Part shown: in pieces, positions 21,601 through 33,600 of the stretch
How positions within the stretch are numbered: the first letter of the stretch is position 1
How the letters are laid out: every line of letters starts with the position of its first letter
Origin: Scilla litardierei
Taxonomy: Eukaryota; Streptophyta; Magnoliopsida; Asparagales; Asparagaceae
Assembly (NCBI GenBank): GCA_030789695.1
Contig: CM061139.1
Span: forward strand, 108,846,837 to 108,910,836
Reading direction: 5' to 3'
DNA: 64,000 bases
Position numbers and translations under genes: made by a program
The notes under the pieces: model-generated
The model's input: the letters and a program-made list of their open reading frames with translations, nothing else
The model's database searches: none
What the model was told of the DNA's origin: nothing

Positions 21601-24600
21601 AGCAAAACCGTAATTTCAGGTGGTTCATGGACAGCCTCTAATTTTGAGTTGAAACGCCTAGGTCGGGTATTTTAGTAATTTAGGGGCGACGGATCATTAT
21701 GAGTTTTATTATAAATAAGGGGAGAGATTAGAGAGAGGGTTTATGATGAATTTGGTGCAGAATTGACTAAGAATATGGCTAGTTTCCTTAGATTAGTTGG
21801 AGAGTTTGGTTTTCCTTTCGAATTTAAGCTTGAGAGAGCGGTCCTCTTCTCGAAAGAGGCCAAATTATCATGAATTTCTTTTTTTTCCAATCAATAAAAA
21901 TATTATCGTTTCTCCGATTCCATTCTTTAGTCATAAAAATCCTACATTTACCCTAACACCCCATCTTTTCATCAAAAATCCTATTTTTATACCACAAAGC
22001 CCTAGAAATCCTATCAAATTGGTATTAGAGCCTGATGGCGATGAGAAAAGTTGACAATTGGGAGGAACGTCAGTGATCGGGCTGGAATGTATGGAAGGGA
22101 TGGAAGAAAAGTATCCCTCACCGAAATCCATGTTGAAGCAAATGGAGGGGTCGAGACGCCCACTGTCAGAGCAGAAGATTACAAAGTCAGATCTAGAGAA
22201 AGACGAAGCCAACGTCACAGATCTGAGACAAAAGGCGTCGTCTTTGGACAATGGCAATGTAGAAAACGTCTCTTTTAAGGAGGAGATCCATTCAAAGGGT
22301 GATTCAGTTTTAGATCTGAATAGCGATAACTCCGCCGCCGATATAGGGCTAAAGGTGACACATTTAGCCAAGAAAAAAAGAAAGATGCCAGATTTGACGG
22401 TGAACCCGAACAAATCGACGGTGTGTCACTTTAAACCGGTGGCGGATCGTGCATGTGAGGCTCAAATCATCTTCTAAAATCGAAGGAAAAGGCGATCGAG
22501 GTGGACGAACAAGGGGGAAGACAAGGCGACCCCTAATAAGACTGGCTCCCCTTAGGCGGGTCGCGAGGACCCCCCCGGCCTCCCAGTCGGGCCGTCCAGG
22601 GGCTTCGGCCTCCCAGTGGGCCGCACAGGTCCCCCAACCCCTGAGCCCCGCGACCCCCTAACATCATTTCATGAGGGGCTCGCAGGCCCTAGCTTGCAGA
22701 CAGATGCCCTTCCAGGCCTCGGACACTGGGCTTCAGGCGAGCTTGACGATTAATGTAGCTTTCTTTCGGGCTATGCGGTGGGAGGTGAAGACTTGGGGTG
22801 GCCCTACAACAATTGGGAAAAGCCGTAAGGATTCGGCGGAGCCAAAGGAGGTCCACAGGAAGTTGACGGCCCGTTCCAGAGCAACGACAAGTGAAGTGTA
22901 GGCATTCTGAGCTTTGACTCAGGAGGGGACGATCACCCGCACTCGGTAACGGGCTCCATGAACTTTATGCATCACCTTGAGAATAAGATGCTTCTTTGGG
23001 ACAGAGTAATATTAGGATGAGGGTTTATGGCTATCCAATGGCAAATCTGTAAATTCTGGACACGTGTAAAACTGTAATTTCAGGTGGTCCAAGAACATAT
23101 CTCTAATTTTGGGTTGAAAAGCCTAGGTCAGTGGTATTTTAGTAATTTAAGGGTCACAACGGCTCATTAGGAGTTTTATTATAAATCGGGAGGAGATTAT
23201 AAAGACGGTTTATATAGAATTTGGTAAAGAATTGATTGAGAATATGGCAAGATCCCTTAGATTTGAATGAGAGTTTGGCTTCCTCTCGAATTGAAGCTTG
23301 GGAAAGCGGTCCTCTTCTCTAAAGATGCCAAATTATCTTGAAATTTCTTTTTTCAATCAATAAAAATATCGTCTTTCCCTTAATTCCACTTTTAGCCATA
23401 AAATCCCATTTTTACCCTTAAACCCCCATCTTTCCATTAAAAATCATATTTTTATCCCACAAAATCCGAGAAAAATCTATTGGTAGCATATGATATTACC
23501 CTAACTTCAGGCACTAATTGGGGTAATCATAACTTGTTACGATCCGGTGATCGAATCAATCAAATCAGCGTTTAAAGGTGGAAAAAATTAAAAAGGTGGG
23601 ATTTTTATGGGAATTATAATGCGAAGAACGAAGATTTAATAGATAACTGAGTCTCTTTCGAGAGGAGACTCGCTCTCCCGAACTTTTGATGAACGGACAA
23701 AAGTCTAAAATTCTTCACGAAGGATGCCTAAGAGTTCTTCACAAAATAAGCATGAAAAATAATAAAGGCGGCTAGCCCTAATTAAATAGAAAAGAGGGGA
23801 TTTACTAATCCAGTCTGAAAAGACTAGAATACCCCTAGATAACGGGATCACCAAATCACGTCTCCTCGTCTCCTGCGCCGGCAATAAGTCATCCAAGTGG
23901 GACCCGGGTGCAGCGTGCGGCATGCGGTGCGGCGGTTAGGGGGCGTCCGCATCAATACCTCCCCCTAAAAGAGCCACCTTGTCCTCAAGGTGGAAATCTG
24001 GCTTTGAAGGCCCCCGAGGGAAACAGAGGCTGGGGTCATCTGTCAGAACCACCGTGCGAACCCCTCCTGGAATTCCATCCTAAGCTGCTTCCAATTCACC
24101 TTCACCTCGCCCAACCCCCTCAACCACTTCACGCCCAAAATCACATCGATATTGCCCAACTCTAGGGCCAAAAGTCCTCGATCTGCACCCCATGCAAGGT
24201 CAGACACAGTCCCTTGCACATCCCACTGCTCTCCTCCCGCCTTCCTGTCCCTAAGAGGACCGTAAACGTCTCCAAGGTGCTCACCTGCAACCTATGACGA
24301 TCCACCAACTGTCGAGAGATGAAGTTGTGGGTGGCCCCGTTGTCTATGAGTACCGTCATTATTGCGTCGTCCAATCGTCCTGGCAACTTCATGGTAGGGT
24401 TCGGGGTTAACCCTACCAAGGAGTTCAGGGACACCTCTGCTACATTCAGATGTGTGTGCTCAAACTCGCTCTCTTCCGTCATCACGCGCTCCCCCTCATC
24501 TTCATACTCCCCCTCGTCCGATAGTATCACAATCTGCATCAGCCTGCTCGCACATCGATGCCCGGGACTGAACTTCTCATCGCATCTGAAACAGAGGCCT

Positions 24601-27600
24601 GCAATACGCCTCGCCCTCATATCGGCCTCAGTCAGCCGCCTACCAGGTATCACTGGTCGGGGTTTCCCTCTCTTCTCTCACGCGCCCTCTGGTGCTACTG
24701 TAACCCCCGGAGGTAGGACCGGTGCTGTCTGGCTGCGCTGGCCCTGGGCTCCCCAAGTCCCCCAAATACATCTCTCCTCTGCATGCTTCTCCTCCCCCTT
24801 GTGTGCCAGGCGAAAGACATCCTCCAATGTCTCTGGGCTCTGCATCCGTAACTCCGCTCGTATAGAGGGTTTCAACACCTGATAAAGTTTCCGATCATGA
24901 CCTCATACGTTACCCCCTTCACCCTGATGTTCAGCATCTCAAACTTCTCTACACAGTCTCTCACCGTCCCCTCCTACCTGAGAGCCGACAGTTGCTCGTA
25001 GAAGTCTCCCCACGTGGTCTCCTGAAATCGGTCAACGATCTGTGCTGACAACTTCTCTCAAGTGCGGAAAGGTGTCCGCGCCACCTTCCGTCTGTACCAT
25101 GCCAAGGCCTTGCCCTCGAAATAGATCCCGATGGCCCTCAGGACCTCCCCCTCCGACAACCTCATCACCTGGAAGTAGCGCTCCGCCCGATAGATCCAAC
25201 CGTTAGGATCCGTGCCTTCAAAGATCGGCATCTTCAGCTTCATCAGTCGGTGATCCGCATTGATGTCACCCTGTTGCCCCTATCTCTGCCACGGTCACCA
25301 CCCCGGCCAAATCCTCCACCCCAGCCAAATCCTCTGTCGAACGCCTCTACTAGTCCTCCCACATCCTCTCCGTAAGGCTCCTCAGGCCAACCAGGCCTCT
25401 CCCAAGCCTTAGTCTGATAGTAGTACCCCGGAAACTCCGGTGGTCGCACCAAAGTGGGCCCTGCAATCCCTCTGTACTGCTGGGTAGGTGCTGTCCGGCC
25501 TCCAAAATAGCCCCCGGGCCTTGCCCACGCCCGGGGAAGCCCTCAAAAGCCTGTCTGGGGTCAACCGCTGGTCTCGGTACCTGTGGGAAAGCCTCTGGTC
25601 TCCAGAATTGGGCCGCAGGGGCCCCGATGGTGGTGCCTCGGGCACATCCTTCTACGTGGTGCCCCGACGCCCCTCTCGGAAAGGGGGTATACCCCTCAAC
25701 TCTCCCGAAGTCCCCTGTCATGTTCGCCACACCCCAAAAAATGGCCGCTGGTCCCCCAGCACCCCCGTAAGGGATGTCGCTGCTGTTGCGGGACCCCAGG
25801 GACCTGCTGATACTGTCACGGGCCCCGGAGGGCCTGCTGCCTGCCGGTGTGGCCGCAGGCCCAGTTGGGCTTGCCGAGGTTTCTGCAGGCCCAGTTGGGC
25901 CTGCCGCCCTGCAGCTGGGCCCGACCGGGCCTGTCATTGGTCGGAGAGGCCCGGTAGGGCTTGTTGCGGCTGCGGCAAGCCCTAGGGGGCCTGTCGCAGC
26001 TGTCGCCACCTCCGTGATTTGTTGATTCAAGCGTGGAATCGCCCTGATTCTCCTCTCCTTGGATCCTCTTGCCTCGATCTCCTCCTTTCCCGGTCGTTAG
26101 GGTTTGTAACATCTCCATCATCGCCGGAATTAACGCCGTGGCCTCGCTCAAAAATTTTAGATCTGAAGTAGCTTCCTTCAACCCTTGGAGATCGTGTCCC
26201 GTCTGCGCGGCTTCCCTCCTCATGGCCCTGAGTGACTTGGATATCCTCTTGTGAATGGGCGTGATCTTTGATTGAATCACCTAGGGTTTTCTTCAACCCT
26301 TCGATCTCCCGGTTGAATTCTTCCCGAAGCCCTTGAACCTTCTCATCCACGACATCCGTCTTCGATCTCGTGCTCGTCGCCATTGGATCTCACTGCTCTG
26401 ATACCAATTTGATACGATCCAGTGATCGAATCAATCAAATCGGCGTTTAAATGTTGAAAATATTAAAAAGGTGGGATTTTTATGAGAATTATAATGTGAA
26501 GAACAAAGATTTAATAGATAACTGAGACTCTTTCGAGAGGAGGCTCGCTCTCCCGAACTTTTGATGAACGTACAAAAGTCTAAAATTCTTCACGAAGGAT
26601 GCCTAAGAGTTCTTCACAAAATAAGCATGAAAAGAAATAAAGGCGGCTAGCCCTAATTAAATAGAAAAGAGGGGATTTACTAATCTAGTCTGAAAAGACT
26701 AGAATACCCCTAAATAACTGGATCACCAAACCACGTCTCCTCGTCTCCTGCGCCGGCAATAAGTCATCCAAGTGGGACCCGGGTGCGGCGTGCGGCATGC
26801 GGTGCGGCGGTTAGGGGGCGTCCGCATCATAACCCCTCCTTTATTTTTAGATGGTGTTATCGTAATCAATCATCACTTTAATTTCTGGATGGTGGTATCG
26901 TAATTAATCTTCGTCTTCATTTATGGATGATGGTTATCATAAATAAATGGGTAAACCTAATCGCTCATGCATCTTATAGGATAATAAACTATCCGAAAAC
27001 CCTCCATGATATTGTCTTACCATATCTTATATATATCAAGCATAATATCTGTTCGTTTCATATTATCTGTATGCAGTGAATATGTGACATATGTCATCCC
27101 AGTCAATGCTATCATTCGCATAGTTATGATTCAATTTGGATTGAGTATATACCACATCAGTTCATCAAGACTATGCTATCATTCACTTAGTTATGATTCA
27201 ATTTAGATTGAGTATACCACATCAGTTCATCAAGACTGTTAACTAGCTTTATCTCCCAACAATGTTGAATACTAAGCAATTTCAAATAATCAAAAGAATG
27301 ATGCTGACCATATATGGGTTCATTAAAGACATGCCTTTATGGATGCAGGTTTTGCTTGTTAAGGTTATAAAATAAAGTGACTCTCAAAATGAGTAGTTGA
27401 CTACTATTAAACTAGTTATATATATTAGTTAATTTGTATCAACCATCCAATAAGAAAATTTCCTTATTGTGTAGCATCAAACCGCCACTCATATTTTTTC
27501 ATTCGATTCGAACCGTTCATTTTAATCTTCGTATTTTAAACCCACAAACCCTTAATTTCATGTGAATCCAAAATGTTTGGCGTGTTCATCCACTGGTCAC

Positions 27601-30600
27601 TGGTTTAAAGGTTTCGTCATAATAGGACTTTTTACAGCTGTTAGATGAACTATCAAAACCACTAAGATTCATATGAAAATTGATAATTTGGTGTCTTTCA
27701 ACATTAAGAACAAATTGAACGGATCTAATTGTCAAAAGGGGGGAAAGGAATGGGTTGTGTGAGCTACCCAAGGAGGAATCCAAAATGTTTGGCTTGTTCA
27801 TCCACTGGTCACAAGTTTAATGGTTTCATCATAATAGGACTTTTTACAGATGTTAGATGAACTATCAAAACCACTAAGATTCATCTGAGAATTGATAATT
27901 TGGTGTCTTTCAACATTAAGAACAAATTGAACGGATTTGATTGTCAAAAAGGGGGAAAGGGATGGGTTGTGTGAGCTACCCAAGGAGGAAATTTCCTCTT
28001 TGGATGGCTGATACACTACACATATTGCTCTCACACACACACACACACACAGAGTCACACACACTCTCGCAATAAACTCAAAAGACTATATTGACAAAAT
28101 GAATTAGTGGATTAATAAGAGAACTAGTTAATGGTTAGAAATAGATGTAAATTCCCCCAACACTTACAGTGTGTGCACATATGTATTACTTGTACATCCT
28201 AGCAATGACAGTAGGAAATGTCTGTAATAGAATTACTCAACGATTAGAAATAGATTTAAATACCACTAACAGTAAGTCATCGACAGTGTGTGCACATATG
28301 TATTACTTGTACATCCTAGCAATGACGGTAGGAAATGTCTGTAATAGAATTACTCAACGATTAGACATAGATGTAAATACCTCTAACTGTAAGTCATCGA
28401 CAGTGTGTGCACATATGTATTACTTGTACATCCTAGCAATGATGGTAGGAAATGTCTGTAATAGAATTACTTGCTACGAAAATGGTAAAGGGAATAGTAA
28501 AAGTAACGTTAAAGATGATGCAAGAGTTAAATGTGATCATAAAATAGCTAATAGATTTACTAGCAGCTGTCCAAGATCTCGAGTTAATTATTGTGCTGGC
28601 ATTTTAGTGACCATTGTTGGATCTCCTGACACACCAAACTAGAGAGTGGGTGAATAGTGTAAATCACGACGATATTGCAAAATTAAAAGTTAATAAAAAT
28701 TGCAATAAGAATGCGAAAATAAATGAACACAATCCAAAATTACAAACGCAAACACAGAGATTTATCCTGGTTCGGATCATTGTTATCCTACGTCCAGACC
28801 TCGACCCCGTAGAGATTGCAATCTACTAAAACACTTGCTCCCCGCAAGTAATCAATATACAAAGATGCCAACATTCCCCGTGTTGCTAACTTGTACAATC
28901 TCTTCAACGAGATATTCACCAAATAAAGTAAAAGAAAGATTATTAAACAATATCACATATAGCCTTGATAATTGATGGAATTATAGCGCAAGGTTGGTGA
29001 TGGAATCTCCATGGTTCAAGATATGAATTGTGCTAGAACACTCTTGGAAATTGGACTTCCTAAAGGGGCAGAATTTCTGCAGAGGTTTCTCTATGGAAAT
29101 CTGAAAATCAGACACTTTCTAGAGAGAAAGAAAACTTAAGAAAAGAGAAAGTGAGTGAATTTTCGTGAATTTTAGGCAGGGTCTGGGGGTCTATTTATAG
29201 CCCAAAAAGTTATTTTTCGAATGTTGGACAACTGCCTAAATTTTCAAAAAATTCTAACCCGTTTTTCCAAAAATTAGTCGACTAGGCAAAAGTATTAGTC
29301 GACTAAAGTTATGCCAGAATAAAAAGTAAAATTATATCATCTTTCTCAAGATATTAGAATTCATCGCTTGAGCATTGTCTTGCATTTTGATGCTTTATCT
29401 TGCAAAGTAACTTGACGATTGTCATATGTAAAGAAGTTAAGCTTGATAATCTGCATCCAAAGAGTTAGTATACACACATATGTAGACTAACTTTTGTTTT
29501 GAAATACGTGCCAAATTCTTAAAGTTAGTATGTCCAAAGCGTTTATGCTATAATAATTTTAACGGTGGATGCTAGTAAACAATGATCATGTGTAGTTACC
29601 TTCATGCATAAGACATATATTATTCTTACGATTACCTTGAAATAATATATTGGTCATATTAAGATCATATATAATGCATGCATTCTTTTGAAAAACTATT
29701 TTAAAGTCTTTATCGCATAATTGAGAAATGAATAAGAGATTATGTTTCAAACCGTCAACAAGGAGCACGTTTTCGATGATTGGCTTAGTTGGATCACCAA
29801 TTGTTCCTATACCAATCACTTTACCTTTGATGTTATCGCCAAAAGTAACGGTGCAACCATCTTTAAATTGTACGATTGATAAAAATTTGATGTTCCCGAT
29901 CATGTGTTTAGAACATCCACTATCTAGTATCCATCTTTCTTTTATGTGTACAAAAAATAAACAATGAATATTGGTACCCTTTTTATATGGGTCCTTAGGA
30001 TTAGTCCTTAGGAAACCAAACCCAAATGGAATTTGGGTTTCTTTAAATAATTTGGAGAAACAATGACATTTTTCATAAAGTTAGAAACATATATATCCTT
30101 GTCATATAAACAAATATCTTTGAGAACTCAAATATTATGCATAATTGTTTTCTTAGAAGATGTAAGAAAATTGGTCTTCTTTGAAATATGAATAATATCC
30201 ATTTTTATACTATTAGAAGAATCAATTTTCTTAGCATTAATAAATACATGCCTTTTCTTTTCTAAAATAATTACCAAGAATATTGGATTTGGGAGTATTC
30301 TTATACCCCAAAACCTTGTCTATGATTAGCAGGACATTGTACTCTAAGTAAATCATCAATATTATCCTTTCCTTTATTAAATTTACTAATGTTAGAAAAC
30401 ATATCATCATATTTCATCTTTAGATAAGAGATACCTTTATCTAAAATGGAAATGCGTGAAACTATATTATGATTCTCAGATTTAAGAATCTCATTTTCAT
30501 GATGCAGTTTATCATTTTGAGAAGATTATGTTTCCTTCTCAAATTTTAGACTATATAATGATGATGATGAAGATGTTTGTTCTTGATGAGAAAGAACTAA

Positions 30601-33600
30601 TGCCTTATGCTGAGAATTCAATTTCTTGAATCTCGTATATAATTCATTAAAAGCATCAAGTAATTCTTCATTATCTAAACTACTTACCTCATTATCACTT
30701 TGTGCCATAAAGCACATATGGGCATTCTTTTCATTAAATTGGTCATTGACTTCTTCTTCTTCTTCTGAAGATGAAGAGTCTCATGTTGCTGTTAGTGCCT
30801 TCTTTTTCTTTTCGAACTTCTTATCCTTTTTGAAGTTGAATGTCCTTTCTTTTGGCTTAAGAAGTGGACAATCCTTTTTCATATGTCCAGGCATGTTACA
30901 TTGAAAACACAAAGAAGCTTAAGTAGTTTTGGGCTTAAAAATTTTAAACTTACCTCTTCGTAGAAACTTTTTAAAGTTTCTTGTTATAAGTTTCATGTCA
31001 TCATCGTCCATGTTTGAATCATCGGTGTCTGATGAAGTGACGAAGGCAAGAGTTTTCTTCTTTGTATCTGCTTGTTCTTTGCGATCTTGAAGTTGTACTT
31101 CGTAGGCCATCAAGTTACCAATCAAGCTTTCAACGGTGAGAGTTGACAAGTCATTGGCTTCTTCTATGGCTGTAGTCTTCTTCTCCCATTCTGATGTTAA
31201 GGCACAAAGAATCTTCCTTACTTGTTCCGTTTGAGAATAGGTTTTGTCGAGAGCTATTAGAGAGTTGACGATGTCGGTGAATCGAGTGATCATCTCTCTA
31301 ATTGGTTCATTCTCCTTCATTCTAAATAACTGAAACCTGTGAACAAGAATAGAGATTTTAGTTTCCTTAACTTTATTAGTTCTTTCATGTGTTACCTGGA
31401 GTGTGTGTCAGATGGCAAATGCTGATTTGGCCTGGGAGACACGATTGAATTCATTCTTGTCCATGTCACAGAATAGTGCATTCATTGCTTTAGAGTTGAG
31501 GATTGCAGCGGATTTGTCAGTAGCGGTCCATTGGGCATATGGAGTTGTAGGATTCTCGTATTGAGTTTCCAACATGTTCCAAATTTCGTAGTCGATGCTT
31601 TGAAGATAAAGCGTCATCCTTGTCTTCCAATAGGAGTAGTTGGAACCATTGAATAGTGGAGGCCTTGTAGTAGAGTGCCCTTCTGGAAATTGTGATGAAG
31701 ATGTTGAAGTGTTCGTCGGATAGGTGTAGGCCATCTTAACCATGTAGCTCTGATACCAAATGTTGGATCTCCTGGCACACCAAATACACTAGAGGGGGTG
31801 AATAGTGTAAATCACGACGATATTGCAAATTTAAAAGTTAATTAAAAATTGCAATAAGAATGCGGAAATAAATGATCACAATCCAGAATATTCCAAACGC
31901 AAACACAGATATTTATCCTGGTTTGGATTCTTGTGATCATACGTCCAGTCCTCTACCCCGTAGAGATTTCAATCCACTAAAACACTTGCTCCCTGCAAGT
32001 AATCAACATACAAAGATGCCAACACTCCCCGTGTTGCAAACTTGTACAATCTCTTCAACAAGAGATTCACCAAATAAAGTAATAGAGAGAGTATGAAACA
32101 ATATCACCTATAGCCTTGATAATTGATGGAATTATAGCGCAATGTTGTTGATGGAATCTTTAAGGTTCAAGATATGAATTGTGGTAAAACACTCTTGGAA
32201 ATTGGACTTCCTAAAAGGGCAAAATTTCTGCAGAGGTTTCCCTATGAAAATCTGAAAATCACACACTTTCTATGGAGAAAACTTAAGAAAAGAGAAAATA
32301 AGTGAAACTTAAGAAAAGAGAAAATAAGTGAAAATTTTCATGAATTTTAGGCAGGGGTCTAGGGGTCTATTTATAGCCCAAAAAGTTAGTTTGCCTAAAT
32401 TTTCAAAAAATTCTGAGCCGGTTTTCAAAAATTAGTCGACTAGGCAAAAGTATAAGTCGACTAATAATGCTGCCAGGTCAAAAAAATGACTGTTGAAGTA
32501 TCTTTTGAAAGGAGATAGTTAATAAATAGCTAGAAACTGCTATAAATGGCTAGAAATTGTCCAAATCTATCCATTTATGGGAAGTCATAACTTCCATTAA
32601 TTAATAAAAAATTAATTAATAAAAATCAGTTAAAATAACTGTTATAACTATTTGAAAAACTGTCTGGGAGACCAGGAAAATCTATTAGTCGACTAGAAAC
32701 AAAAATTTGCGAAATTTTCAGAAACTGATCCTTATGATTGGAAAATATATTTTGACCAAAAATTATTTTGTTCTTAATAAAATAAAAAAAACTGTATTAG
32801 TCGACTAAGGAAAAATATTGGTCTGCTAATTTTCTGAAGTTTGGATTTTGAGGCTGAGTCCTAAAGAACTAAGAGTATTATCAAGGCGTTAACAAACTAA
32901 AGTTTTGCAAGAATAAAAAGTAAAATTACATCATCTTTCTCAAGATATTAGAATTCATCGCTTGAGCTTCGTCTTGCATTTTGATGCTTTATCTTGCAAA
33001 GCAACTTGACGATTGTCATATGTAAAGAAGTTGAGCTTGATAATCTGCATCCAAAGAGTTAGTATACACATATTTACAGAAAGATTGTATTATCAAAAAC
33101 TTTATGGGAAGAAAACTTTATGTTTCCAACAACCATTACTTATTGTGCAAAGATGCGCTTAAGTTATTAAAACATGGTACTAGTCTCATATACTTTAATA
33201 CTCATTAAGCTGACACATTATAGTTTTACTTACTAGAATAAAGGCTTAAATTTGGAAAATCACTCTACAGATCAAGCACATATATCCCCATTTTACATGA
33301 AGAACGGCAATTAAGAAACCATCCATCATCACTAATATGACAATCGAATCCCAAATCAAATTAAATTTAAATTATTTTCAATTAAAAAACTTTCTGGATG
33401 AACTTACTGTGATCAAGCCCAGTTGGCAAGAGGGGAATTCGATCGGCTAACGTTGCTCAGTCTCGGGCGAAGCAATGTCGACATTGTGATAGGCATTCAG
33501 CTTCAGTCAAATTCAACAATAGCTGCAATCAATTTGATGTTAGCGATGGTATAATCTCGAAGATGTGGTGGACTTGGTGAAGCGGAGACATCACTATGTG

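Larger units (their letters stand above)
23535..26829 (-). mobile_element. Gag-protease-only Gypsy LTR element (E3)
   Basis: Two 420-bp LTRs (3' LTR 23535-23954 and 5' LTR 26410-26829; TG/CA ends) differ at about 19 positions by eye. The flanks TAACT and TAACC suggest a 5-bp target duplication with one change. The primer site TGGTATCAGAGCA lies at 26406-26394. The 2.46-kb interior encodes gag and a retropepsin, then goes directly to the pol tail and polypurine tract (TTTTAGGGGGAGG) at the 3' LTR. RT, RNase H and integrase are absent. Confidence 0.9.
28615..33070 (-). mobile_element. Gag-protease-only Copia LTR element (E4)
   Basis: The 3' LTR is 28615-29476 (862 bp) and the 5' LTR is 31761-33070 (1,310 bp); both run from TGTGTATACTAACTC to GGAGATCCAACA on the minus strand. 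The 3' LTR lacks about 450 bp that the 5' copy has (roughly 32470-32890). The primer site lies at 31758-31747. The interior encodes gag with a zinc knuckle, then a protease and the start of the GAG-pre-integrase segment ([16 protein letters not shown]), and then enters the LTR. Integrase, RT and RNase H are absent. No matching target duplication is seen (ACCAT against TATTT). Confidence 0.85.

Noticed and set aside
25488..26025. Plus-strand ORFs of 83-165 aa over the E3 gag region
   Set aside because: They are antisense shadows of the GC-rich gag stretch, which has few stops in any frame.
28167..28475. CRISPR-like array
   Set aside because: Three 117-bp near-identical units without spacers are a minisatellite, and the setting is a plant intron.
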